DNA of 64,000 nucleotides from Kutzneria sp. 744 (GTDB lineage: Bacteria; Actinomycetota; Actinomycetes; Mycobacteriales; Pseudonocardiaceae): NCBI RefSeq assembly GCF_000568255.1, contig NZ_KK037166.1:7029024-7093023 (forward strand), given 5' to 3'. A program made the position numbers and the translations under genes. Below, one piece after another: positions 1-7,955 of this stretch (its first letter is position 1; each line of letters opens with the position of its first letter). The notes below the pieces were generated by a model. The model was given only the letters and a program-made list of their open reading frames with translations, did no database searches and was not told the DNA's origin.

Positions 1-266
1 TCACGCGCGGGCGGTGGCGGCGGTGGCGCCTGCCGGACCTGCTCGACCTGGCCCTTGAGCTCCTCGATGCGCGCACGGGCCTGGTCGAGCTGCTTGGCCA
101 GCTCGTCGGCCTGACGCAGCGCGGCATCCCGGTCGGCGGCGAACAGCCGCACTTCCGAGGTGATGCGCTTGAGGTGGGTCTCGACCTCCATACGGTCATA
201 GCCACGCATGGCGACCGTGAAGCTGGGAATCGACTGGGTGATGTCTCGGTTCTCGGCCGGCGCCAT
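1..266 (-). CDS. DivIVA-domain protein, N-terminal part (runs off the window)
   Basis: The minus-strand reading frame starts at ATG 266 and stays open to the window edge, giving 88 residues. Residues about 15-32 carry the DivIVA N-terminal signature (FTVAMRGYDRMEVETHL), followed by an uninterrupted heptad-rich coiled coil (about 33-78) and a proline run (PPPPPP). DivIVA/Wag31 relatives bind curved membrane and scaffold polar growth or septum proteins in actinobacteria. The C-terminus is missing, so this could be a short DivIVA-like protein rather than Wag31 itself. It is divergent from metY and there is no operon evidence. Confidence 0.75.
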   Translation of the reverse strand, partial: MAPAENRDITQSIPSFTVAMRGYDRMEVETHLKRITSEVRLFAADRDAALRQADELAKQLDQARARIEELKGQVEQVRQAPPPPPPAR

Positions 267-300
267 GAGGCAAACCTACTCCCTCTTGTCCCACTGGGTG

Positions 301-329
301 ACGGGCCTTCTCGGGTGAACCTGGCCCGT
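301..329. other. short inverted repeat between divergent divIVA-like gene and metY
   Basis: ACGGGCC (301-307) pairs with GGCCCGT (323-329) across a 15-base loop in the 190-base gap between the two divergent starts. It could be an operator or a leader hairpin for metY. I could not match this leader to a SAM riboswitch consensus, so no riboswitch is called. Confidence 0.25.
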
Positions 330-455
330 CTAGCGTCGGGCCCATGGCCCTCCTGGTGTCCCGCCGGCACGTGGACTACGTGCGCGTCACCAGCATGGCG
401 TGTCGCGCTCACGGCTGACCTCCCCCACCTCACCCCCTCGCACCGGAGCACACCC

Positions 456-1754
456 ATGCCTTCTTCCTGGTCGTTCGAGACCCGTCAGATCCACGCCGGC
501 GCCGCGCCCGATCCCGCCACCGGGGCCCGGGCCACGCCCATCTACCAGACCACCTCCTACGTCTTCAGGGATACGGCCCACGCGGCCGCCCTGTTCAGCC
601 TGGCCGAGGCCGGCAACATCTACACCCGCATCAACAACCCCACCCAGGACGTGCTGGAGCAGCGGATCGCCGCCCTGGAGGGCGGGGTCGCGGCGGTGGC
701 CTTCGCGTCCGGGCAGGCGGCCGAGACGGCCGCGATCCTCAACCTGGCCAGCGCCGGCGACCACTTCGTGTCGAGCGCGTCCCTGTACGGCGGCACGTAC
801 AACCTCTTCCACTACACGCTGCCCAAGCTGGGCATCGAGGTCAGCTTCGTCGACGACCCCGACAACCTGGACGAGTGGCGGGCGGCGGTCCGGCCCAACA
901 CCAAGCTGTTCTTCGCCGAGACGCTCGGCAACCCGCGTAGCAACGTGCTCGACATCGAGGCCGTCGCCGCCGTCGCGCACGAGGTCGGGGTGCCGCTGGT
1001 CATCGACAGCACGGTGACGACGCCGTACCTGGTGCGGCCGCTGGAGCACGGCGCCGACATCGTCGTGCACTCGGCGACCAAGTTCCTCGGCGGCCACGGC
1101 ACGGCGATCGCCGGCGTGGTGGTGGACGGCGGCAAGTTCGATTTCGGGGCGCACGCGGATCGTTTCCCCGATTACAACGAGCCCGACCCGAGTTATCACG
1201 GCCTTCGCTACTGGCCGGCGCTCGGCCACGGGGCGTTCGCGGCCAAGCTGCGGGTGCAGCTGCTGCGCGACACCGGCGCGGCGATCGCGCCGCAGAACAG
1301 CTTCCTCATCCTCCAGGGCATCGAGACGCTGTCGCTGCGGATCGAGCGGCACGTGGCCAACGCCCAGGCGCTGGCCGAGTGGCTGGAGCAGCGGGACGAG
1401 GTGGAGACCGTGCACTACGCCGGCCTGCCGTCGAGCCCGTGGCACGAGGCGGCGCGCAAGTACCTGCCGGGCGGCGCGGGGGCGATCGTGTCCCTGGAGC
1501 TGCGCGGCGGCGCCGAGGCCGGCCGGGCGTTCGTGGACGGCACGGAGTTGTTCAGCCAGCTGGCCAACATCGGCGACGTGCGCAGCCTCATCGTGCATCC
1601 GGCCAGCACCACTCATTCCCAGCTGACGCAGGAGGAGCAACTTGTCACCGGCGTGACACCGGGTCTGGTGCGCCTGTCGGTCGGCCTGGAAGGTGTCGAG
1701 GATCTCAAGGCGGACCTCGAAGCCGGGTTCCGGGCCGCGAAGGCCGCGCTCTGA
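456..1754 (+). CDS. metY: O-acetylhomoserine sulfhydrylase (aminocarboxypropyltransferase)
   Basis: This 432-residue PLP enzyme of the Cys/Met metabolism family makes homocysteine from O-acetylhomoserine and sulfide in the cytoplasm. The start ATG 456 was chosen because the protein begins in the family-typical way (SWSFETRQIHAG) with a GGAG about 8 bases upstream; the frame is open further upstream but looks non-coding. The PLP lysine is K209 in HSATKFLGGHG, and the family motifs SGQAAE and YGGTYNLF are present. Length is normal for MetY. The stop overlaps the metX start, so the two are translationally coupled and form a direct sulfhydrylation route to methionine. Confidence 0.93.
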   Translation: MPSSWSFETRQIHAGAAPDPATGARATPIYQTTSYVFRDTAHAAALFSLAEAGNIYTRINNPTQDVLEQRIAALEGGVAAVAFASGQAAETAAILNLASAGDHFVSSASLYGGTYNLFHYTLPKLGIEVSFVDDPDNLDEWRAAVRPNTKLFFAETLGNPRSNVLDIEAVAAVAHEVGVPLVIDSTVTTPYLVRPLEHGADIVVHSATKFLGGHGTAIAGVVVDGGKFDFGAHADRFPDYNEPDPSYHGLRYWPALGHGAFAAKLRVQLLRDTGAAIAPQNSFLILQGIETLSLRIERHVANAQALAEWLEQRDEVETVHYAGLPSSPWHEAARKYLPGGAGAIVSLELRGGAEAGRAFVDGTELFSQLANIGDVRSLIVHPASTTHSQLTQEEQLVTGVTPGLVRLSVGLEGVEDLKADLEAGFRAAKAAL

Positions 1755-2857
1755 CTCCCCTCACGGAGAACGATCCGCCCGGCCGGCGGCAGTGGGTGCG
1801 GCTGGACCGCCCCCTGCCGCTGGAGCGCGGAGGCGAGCTGCCCGCCGTCCAACTCGCCTATGAGACGTGGGGGGCTCCTGCCCCGGACCGGTCCAACGCC
1901 GTCCTCGTCCTGCACGCGCTGACCGGCGACAGCCATGTCGCCGGTCCCGCCGGGCCGGGGCATCCGACCGCCGGCTGGTGGGATTCCCTGGTGCAGCCCG
2001 GAGTTCTCGATCCGTCGCGGTACTTCGTAGTGGCGCCCAACGTGTTGGGCGGCTGCCGGGGGAGCACCGGGCCGTCCTCGGTCAGCCCCGACGGAAAGCC
2101 CTGGGGCAGCCGGTTTCCGTCGTTGACCGTACGAGATCAGGTCGCCGCCGAGGTGGCCCTGGCCGACGCGTTGGGCATCGACCGGTGGGCCGCCGTGATC
2201 GGCGGTTCGATGGGTGGGATGCGGGCGTTGGAGTGGGCGGCTTCCACGCCGGAGCGGGTGGAGTCGTTGCTGCTGCTGGCTTGTCCGGCGCAGTCCTCGG
2301 CCGACCAGATCGCGTGGACGTATCCGCAGCTTGAGGCCATTCGGTCCGATCCCGGGTGGCACGGCGGCGACTACTACGGTTGCGGAGAGGGGCCCACCCG
2401 CGGACTTGGCGTCGCAAGGCGGATCGCGCACATCACGTATCGGAGCGAGGCCGAGCTGTCGGCTCGGTTCGGCCGCGATTCGCAGGGCGACGGCCGCTTC
2501 GCCGTCGAGTCCTATTTGGACCATCATGCCGAGAAGCTGGTGCGGCGCTTCGATGCCGGCAGCTACGTCGTGCTGGCCGAGGCGATGAACTCCCACGACG
2601 TCGGTCGCGGGCGTGGTGGCGTGAAGGCCGCTTTAGGTCGTGTGACGGCCCGGACGGTCGTCGGCGGCGTGACCACGGACCGGCTGTATCCGTTGGCGCA
2701 GCAGCAGGAACTGGCCGCCGGCATTCCCGGCGCGGACGGCGTGCGGGTGATCGACTCGCCGTACGGGCACGACGCGTTTCTCATCGAGACCGAGCAGATC
2801 GCCGCGATGGTGCGGGAGTTGTTCACAGGTAGCGAGTCCCGTGTGGGTTCCCGCTGA
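1751..2857 (+). CDS. metX: homoserine O-acetyltransferase
   Basis: This alpha/beta-hydrolase fold enzyme (368 residues) acetylates homoserine to feed MetY. The nucleophile is S153 in VIGGSMGG; the downstream GGVTTDRLYP (Asp) and SPYGHDAFL (His) complete the triad, and HALTGDSHV and NVLGGCRGSTGPSS are family-typical. No ATG or good GTG lies at the expected start. CTG 1751 overlaps the metY stop as CTGA and has GAAGG seven bases upstream, so a rare CTG start is proposed; GTG 1796 is the alternative but would cut conserved N-terminal sequence. Its 3' end overlaps the convergent TIR-NTPase gene by 35 bases. Confidence 0.9.
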   Translation: MTPLTENDPPGRRQWVRLDRPLPLERGGELPAVQLAYETWGAPAPDRSNAVLVLHALTGDSHVAGPAGPGHPTAGWWDSLVQPGVLDPSRYFVVAPNVLGGCRGSTGPSSVSPDGKPWGSRFPSLTVRDQVAAEVALADALGIDRWAAVIGGSMGGMRALEWAASTPERVESLLLLACPAQSSADQIAWTYPQLEAIRSDPGWHGGDYYGCGEGPTRGLGVARRIAHITYRSEAELSARFGRDSQGDGRFAVESYLDHHAEKLVRRFDAGSYVVLAEAMNSHDVGRGRGGVKAALGRVTARTVVGGVTTDRLYPLAQQQELAAGIPGADGVRVIDSPYGHDAFLIETEQIAAMVRELFTGSESRVGSR

Positions 2858-4669
2858 TCCGGCTCAGGTCCCGGATCACCGCCAGCAGCGGTTCCCGCAG
2901 CGCGTCGAGGGCGTTGCGCAGTTCGGCGGTCGGATCCCAGGCCGTGTCGTCGAACTGCGTGCGGTCCTCGTAGCGCCGCAGCGCCGGGTGCCACTCCGAC
3001 AGGAACGGCCGCAGCACCTCCTCCATCAGGCGCTCCGCGACCTCACCGAAGCGCTGCGACGAATCGGGGCCGCATTCCCGCAGCTGCTCCCGGGTGAACG
3101 CGAAGATGCTGTGCAGGGAGGAGATCGCCTCCCGCAGGCCGCCGCCGCCCAGCGGCCGCACGGGAACCCGGTGCGCCAGCTCGACCTGGACCCGGAACGC
3201 CGCCGCCCGCTCGCGTTCGTCCACCGCGAAGTCGTCCCGCTCGCGGCGGCCGGCCAGCGCGGCCGCGCTGACCCGCTCGTGCCGCGCCGGATCGGGATCG
3301 CTGTGCCGATCACGTGTGCGACCACCGCCGGTACCTCCAACGCGCCTCCGCCGACCAGCCGCACCACAGACTGCCTGGCCAGCCGGTCGACCGCCAGACC
3401 GACCGGGCCAAGACCATCCAGAACGGGTAACGGCATCGGCTCCGGCGCGAACGCCGCCACCGCGCGCAGCACGTCAAGACCGGCGTCGCCGGCCGCGTCC
3501 ACCTCGGCCAGCAGCCGCTTCGCGGTCGCCTCCAACACCGGCCAGTCCCGGGAGAACAGCCGCCGCCGCACCGAGTCCAGGCCCGCCGACCGGGCCGAGC
3601 CGGCCAGGTCCAGCAGGGCTCCCGGGTGCCCGCCGACGGCGTCCACCAGCTTGTGCGCCGACTCGCGGTCGCCCGGGGCCAAGGTCTCGACCTGGTTCAG
3701 CACGAGCTTGATCGCTTGCGCCGCCGGCAGTTCCGGGACCGGCACGCCCGTGCCGAGCTCGGCGTAGCTGGCGTCGGTCGTGGTGAGCACGCTGGCGGCG
3801 GTGGGGTGTGGGGACAGCAGCCGGCGGACTTCGTCCAGTTCGAGCCCGGCCGGCACGCCGTCGACCACCCAGAGGCTGGGTTCCCGGCTCCGGTCCAGGG
3901 CCAAGGCCACCCGATCGGCGGCGTGACCATTTCCGTTGGCCCCTAAAGCTTCCGCGATGGCCGTCAGCTGCTCCGGCCACGGATCCCCGGCCGACAGCCA
4001 GAACACGCCGCCGGGGAAGGTCGCCCCGAACTGCCGCGCGTACTCCGCGACCAGGGAGGACGTGCCGATGCCGCCGACACCGTGCACCACGGCGACCGGC
4101 TCGCCGCCGCCTTCGGTCAACGTCGCCGATTGCGGGTGCAGGGCCGAGTGCAGCCGCCACAGCTCGGCCGTGCGACCGACGAACTTCGGCGGCGGCCGAT
4201 GGCCCGGGGCCGGCAGCGACAGCGGGACGCGGCCGTGGTCCACGGCGCCGATGGTCGTCGGCAGCTCGTCGACCTTGCGCGTGACGGCCTCGGTGAGATG
4301 GCGCAGCTCGGCCGACGGGCTCCAGAATCGGGCGTCCCTCAGCTCGATCGGCTCGATGTGCCCGGTGCCGCGCTCCGGATTGACCACCAGCACCCGCCGC
4401 AGCGGATCGCCTTCCCGTTGTCCGGCAAGGAAAGCCGTGATGAGCTCCTGCTGGCAGGCGCGGCGCGTGGGATAGGTCTGGGAGTAGTAGGCGAGCAGCA
4501 GTCGGGAGCGGCCCAGCTCGGCCAGGATGGTCCGGGACACCGAGTCGAACCGGTGCACGCCGACCTCGTCCTGGAACACCCGCAGCCCCCGGGCGCGCAG
4601 CTCCGCGGCCAGCGCCTCGGCGGGCGTGGTGTCCGACCGGCAGTAGCTCAGGAACACATCGTGGGCCAT
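2823..4669 (-). CDS. TIR domain-NTPase (STAND/NB-ARC-like) protein with C-terminal helical domain, frameshifted
   Basis: Starts at ATG 4669 with AAGGAGG nine bases upstream. Residues 1-135 form a TIR domain: DVFLSYCRSD, then RACQQEL with Glu75 at the usual catalytic position of TIR NADases. FVGRTAEL (about 163-170) opens an NTPase region; its P-loop reads GVGGIGTSS (197-205), with Thr203 in place of the Walker A lysine, and SLWVVDG (265-271) looks like a weak Walker B. After about residue 455 the frame is lost near 3295-3310; shifting by one base recovers the natural continuation, which encodes a C-terminal helical domain (VELAHRVPV...VLRPFLSEWHPAL). That domain is homologous to the small protein at 5657-6139. 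The role is inferred as an immune sensor/effector. The frameshift may be real, programmed, or a sequencing error. Confidence 0.75.
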
Positions 4670-4970
4670 CCGTCCCGGCCTCCTTCGGTTAACTCCGATG
4701 GGGGACAGTGTCGAGCCTGACGGACGGGTGAATCGCAAGCCACCTGCTTGCCATAATTCACGCCGTAGCGCTACTCGGCGTGACGGATCATGGCATGCCG
4801 TCACGGTGGGTCGTCGACCTGCTGTCGGCAGTCCTCCACCGTTCGCCGGGGCCGGATCACTGTATGTCGGCTTTCCCTCTTATACGGGATTCGGCTGCGG
4901 TGCGTGACTATGGGCAATGCACTTGCACAGGGGCTACGCTCCCGCACTTGACACCGTCAGGGATGGGTGT
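4670..4970. promoter_or_regulatory. divergent promoter region of the TIR/SLATT module
   Basis: This gene-free stretch of about 300 bases lies between the TIR-NTPase and SLATT-like starts and is visibly less GC-rich than the flanks. An inverted repeat GTGACGG (4780-4786) / CCGTCAC (4798-4804) sits near its middle and could be an operator serving both directions. TTGACA at 4948-4953 has no matching -10 box. No small ORF in it looks real. Confidence 0.4.
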
Positions 4971-5660
4971 GTGGTGATAGACCCGTGGGTTGTGGGGCTT
5001 TGTGGCGTGACCGTTCTGGCTATATCCAGTGCGGTCGCGATTGCGGCCTACATGCGACCGAAATTTACCGTCGCAACGGCCGGCGGCGGCGCGGACGGAC
5101 CGTTCGCGGACGCCGACCTGATCGGTCCGGAACTGCGCGACTGGGCCGCCGCCCACTATCGGCGGACCGTGCCCGTGCTGCGGGTCTGGCAGCGCCGGGC
5201 CTGGCTGTACGGCGCGGCCCACTTCTATGCCGTCGGCTGGACCGTGCTGATCTCGCTGTCGCTGCCGTTCCTGATTCCGTACGTGACCGACGGCAACGGC
5301 TCGCGGCTGCTCGTGCAGGCCCTGTCCGTGTTCGGCGCGGTGGTGTTCGGCCTGCACAGGACCTTCAAGGCCGAGGAGAACTACGGCAAGTACCGCCTGC
5401 ACGAGTCCAGCGTCTACACCCTGGTCCGCAAGCTCGTCGACGACCCCGACCAGCTCGGCGCCTCCGACGCCGAGCGCCGTCGCCGCTACCTCGCGGAGAT
5501 CGAGCGGATCAGGGAACGCGCCCGCAACGACGAGATCAACAATCTGCCCAGTCCGTCCTCTCCGCCCCGCACCGGCCCGGTCACGCCCATTCCCGAGCAA
5601 CGGGTTGACGGTTATCGATCGGCCGCGCACGGGCCTTTGAGTGGAGGAGCTTCTCCGTGA
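4971..5660 (+). CDS. SLATT-like (DUF4231-type) multi-pass membrane protein, putative pore-forming effector
   Basis: About 229 residues from GTG 4971 (AGGGA a few bases upstream); an ATG at 4917 would add 18 residues and has no clear ribosome site. There is an N-terminal hydrophobic helix (VVGLCGVTVLAISSAVAIAA), then, after WQRRAWLYGAA, a hydrophobic pair (FYAVGWTVLISLSLPFLIPY; LVQALSVFGAVVFGL). This is followed by the charged stretch FKAEENYGKYRLHESSVYTL and a basic helix, an arrangement typical of SLATT domains. Such proteins are predicted membrane effectors of nucleotide-dependent or NTPase-dependent immune systems. Its stop overlaps the next gene (GTGA), indicating coupling. The tail is low-complexity Ser/Pro. 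The assignment rests on layout and motif likeness. Confidence 0.65.
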   Translation: MVIDPWVVGLCGVTVLAISSAVAIAAYMRPKFTVATAGGGADGPFADADLIGPELRDWAAAHYRRTVPVLRVWQRRAWLYGAAHFYAVGWTVLISLSLPFLIPYVTDGNGSRLLVQALSVFGAVVFGLHRTFKAEENYGKYRLHESSVYTLVRKLVDDPDQLGASDAERRRRYLAEIERIRERARNDEINNLPSPSSPPRTGPVTPIPEQRVDGYRSAAHGPLSGGASP

Positions 5661-6139
5661 GTCAGCGAAGCCGGGTGAGCGGCGTGTGGACGCCATCACC
5701 GAGAGAACGAGAGGCTGCGTGGGAGCTGTATGTCGAGCTCGCCACCAGGATTACGACCGTGGAACAAAAACCGGGGGCCGGAATCGTGAGGGAGGAACTG
5801 AACAGCATTTACTCGCTCTTCGCCTGCACCCGGGACATCCTGCGCAAGTACGGTCCCGAGCTCGCCCCGCGCGGCCGCGCCGGCGGCGTCACCTTCGCCG
5901 GCATCGCCGTGGAGATGGTCAACACCGTGCTCCGCCCGCTGCTGACCAAGTGGCACCCCGCCCTGGCCGAGTGGGAGGCCGCCCGCCTGCCCGGCGACAG
6001 CGTCGTCATGCACGAGCGCGCCTGGGAGCAGGTGGACGTGCTGCGTGCCGAGGTAGCCGACACCCGCCGGGTCCTGCTGGAGCTGGCCGCCGACCTCCAC
6101 GACGCCATGCAGATCGAGCCCTTGATCGGCGGGACGTGA
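5657..6139 (+). CDS. small helical protein homologous to the C-terminal domain of the TIR-NTPase
   Basis: 160 residues from GTG 5657, with GGAGGAG upstream at 5642-5648 and overlapping the SLATT-like stop. It is predicted all-helical and soluble, with no signal or membrane segment. Its core (VELATR, REELNSIYSLFACTRDILR, VLRPLLTKWHPALAEWE) aligns by eye with the last 130 residues of the TIR-NTPase across the frameshift (VELAHR, REAISSLHSIFAFTREQLR, VLRPFLSEWHPALRRYE). I do not recognise the domain. A shared domain on both sides of a divergent immune-like module suggests an adaptor or pairing surface joining sensor and membrane effector; that is inference. Confidence 0.7.
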   Translation: MSQRSRVSGVWTPSPREREAAWELYVELATRITTVEQKPGAGIVREELNSIYSLFACTRDILRKYGPELAPRGRAGGVTFAGIAVEMVNTVLRPLLTKWHPALAEWEAARLPGDSVVMHERAWEQVDVLRAEVADTRRVLLELAADLHDAMQIEPLIGGT

Positions 6140-6178
6140 TGACCCGGGACATGGTGTGAAATACCCGCGACATAGGAG

Positions 6179-6331
6179 AGTGCGAGGCCCCGCCGATGTT
6201 TCGCCTGGTTGGCGGATTTCGGCCGCCGCCACCTGACGCGCGCACCCACCTGGGCCGATGCGGCGGGCGAAATCCGGCAAGGGCGAGGCATCGGCTACCC
6301 GGGGGCCGAGCCCCGCGCGGAACGCGCGGCG
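6179..6331 (+). repeat. palindromic dispersed element, copy A
   Basis: Outer arms GCCGATG (6192-6198) / CATCGGC (6289-6295) and inner arms TTGGCGGATTTCG / CGAAATCCGGCAA make an imperfect long hairpin. It ends in a compact hairpin CCGCGCG-GAA-CGCGCGG (6313-6329). The terminal hairpin sits six bases beyond the stop of the minus-strand gene at 6337. Nearly identical to copy B at 50238-50391 and related to copies at 27.1, 32.5, 37.8 and 60.7 kb. Confidence 0.85.
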
Positions 6332-6336
6332 AAAGC

Positions 6337-6876
6337 TCAGTCCTCGGCGGCCGGGTCCTCGTCCGCTTCGAGGGCCTCGGCGATCCAGGCGGCCACCGGG
6401 AGGTCGCGGTTGGTGCACTCGGTGGCCAGCCGGATCGTCCAGCGCAGGGCCTGCATGACCACCGCCGCCACCTCGCTCGGGTCGGCGGTGCTCAGGGCGA
6501 TGTCGATCTGCGCGCGGGCCGCGTCCTGGTCGCCGTGCACCTCGGCGAGCAGGGTGCGGACCGCGGTGCGCACCGGCGGGTCGGCGTCATCGATGGAGAC
6601 TTCCTGGCCATCGGCGTCGTAGACCTGCATCTTGACCGGGGTGGCCCCGCCGGAGCCGAGCGCGGCGACCATCTCGCTGCACTCGCGGAACAGCATCAGG
6701 ACCAGCTCCTTGCCGTCCACATCACCCGCGGGCGACGTGTCGACGAAGGTGGTCAGCAGGCTGATCGCGGCGCCGTCGTCGCCCGCCTGGGCGGCGGCGA
6801 GCGCCTCACCCGCCGTGCTGACCATCCGCTGTCGTCGGTCCGGATCCTGTGGGTCCACCGGCCCATCTTGCAACAC
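6337..6876 (-). CDS. conserved hypothetical acidic protein
   Basis: 179 residues, start taken as GTG 6876; an in-frame ATG at 6825 is the alternative and neither has a strong ribosome site. Soluble, alanine-rich and acidic (C-terminus EALEADEDPAAED), with helices such as AGEALAAAQAGDDGAAISLL that recall repeat-type helical pairs. I recognise no catalytic motif. It stands alone between the TIR/SLATT module and a secreted protein gene; palindromic element A abuts its 3' end. Codon use looks native, so it is probably a real gene of unknown function. Confidence 0.6.
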   Translation of the reverse strand: MLQDGPVDPQDPDRRQRMVSTAGEALAAAQAGDDGAAISLLTTFVDTSPAGDVDGKELVLMLFRECSEMVAALGSGGATPVKMQVYDADGQEVSIDDADPPVRTAVRTLLAEVHGDQDAARAQIDIALSTADPSEVAAVVMQALRWTIRLATECTNRDLPVAAWIAEALEADEDPAAED

Positions 6877-6913
6877 AACCGCGACCGGCGGTGATCCAAT
6901 CGGCCGTCCGGGT

Positions 6914-7756
6914 TCAGGAGTGCTTGAAACGCCAGGTCTTCGAGTCGGTGAGCACGCAGAAGCCGGGCGACATCACGATCACGCGCAGGGTGCCGTCGCG
7001 CGTGTCGTAGTCCATGCCCTCGACCTCGAACGTGCCGCTGCACCCGCTCTGCAGGGGCAGCTGACCGAGAGCGCTCACGTGGGCCGTCACGTCGGCGCCG
7101 CCCAGCGGGCCGCTCAGATCCAGTTGCAGCAACGGCTTTGTCATGCCGTAGAGCGATCCGTCCGGGTCGTCCGACGCGCACAGCAGCTGGGTGGGGGAGG
7201 TGAAGTCGCAGCCCTGGACGTCGCGAATCGGGTGGTCCGGGCGAATCGCGAAGCCGTACGGCAGGTTCTGGCTCGGCGTGGTGAACCGGACGCCGGGCAT
7301 CGGGTAGACCAGCAGGCGATCCATCGTGCCCCACTCGCCGGACACCAGCCACTGCCCGTCGGGCGAGACCGCGGCGAAGGAGTTGTTCAGCGCCTCCCAC
7401 GACTCCAGCTTGTGCGTGTACTCCGACCAGCTGCCGTCGGGGGCCTGCACGCGGAACATCTTGGCCCCGTTGTTGTCGCTCTGGTACGGCTCGATGTAGT
7501 AGCCGAGCCGGGAACCCGGGTCGCCCACGTGGTTCCAGCCCTTGACCGAGTCCCCGATCGGCACCGTGGACAGGCCGGTGTACTGGATGAAGCTGGAGTT
7601 CGGCCGGACCACCGTGGCCAGCCCTTGGCTCTCGTCCAGCGCTCGCGCGTGGTCGGAGCCCTGGATCACCCAGGCCCCGGTGTCGGCGTGCGCGAAGCCC
7701 GGCACGATCACCGCGATCGCCACCGCCAGCGCGGCGGCCAGCGTCTTCCTGCCCAT
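6914..7756 (-). CDS. secreted beta-propeller-like hypothetical protein
   Basis: 280 residues with a clear Sec signal peptide (KTLAAALAVAIAVIVPGFAHA, cleavage about residue 24). The mature part is rich in short beta-strand segments and turn motifs (SPDGQWLVSGEWG, FAIRPDHPIRDVQGC, MDYDTRDGTLRVIV) and has a few cysteines that could pair outside the cell. It resembles secreted WD/YVTN-type propeller proteins by pattern only. No catalytic residues can be named. It is transcribed alone and ends 37 bases from the neighbour's start. Extracellular location is well supported; function is unknown. Confidence 0.6.
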   Translation of the reverse strand: MGRKTLAAALAVAIAVIVPGFAHADTGAWVIQGSDHARALDESQGLATVVRPNSSFIQYTGLSTVPIGDSVKGWNHVGDPGSRLGYYIEPYQSDNNGAKMFRVQAPDGSWSEYTHKLESWEALNNSFAAVSPDGQWLVSGEWGTMDRLLVYPMPGVRFTTPSQNLPYGFAIRPDHPIRDVQGCDFTSPTQLLCASDDPDGSLYGMTKPLLQLDLSGPLGGADVTAHVSALGQLPLQSGCSGTFEVEGMDYDTRDGTLRVIVMSPGFCVLTDSKTWRFKHS

Positions 7757-7910
7757 GAGCCCAACCCTTCCCTCAGCGGACGGCCGGGCAAGACGTACCA
7801 GTTCAGGGCAGGAATCTGAAGAATTTTCGCGATCCTGTCCGTGACGGGACGGATAACTGTGAACGATCCGGGCTTCTCGTGACCGTGGACGCGCTCCTAC
7901 CCTCGGCTGA

Positions 7911-7929
7911 GTTAGGGAAGTTTCCTAAC
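7911..7929. promoter_or_regulatory. 19-bp palindrome, CsnR/ROK-type operator candidate
   Basis: GTTAGGGAAGTTTCCTAAC is symmetrical except for one G-T pair. Its core matches the AGGAAA-TTTCCT pattern of ROK-family CsnR boxes in Streptomyces. It lies 26 bases upstream of the secreted protein start at 7956, a fitting place for a repressor of an extracellular hydrolase or binding protein. No ROK regulator is seen in the window. Confidence 0.5.
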
Positions 7930-7955
7930 CATATATGTGAATCGAGGAGGTGTGC

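Noticed and set aside
267-455. SAM riboswitch before metY
   Set aside because: Could not find the conserved core bases; only a simple hairpin is present.
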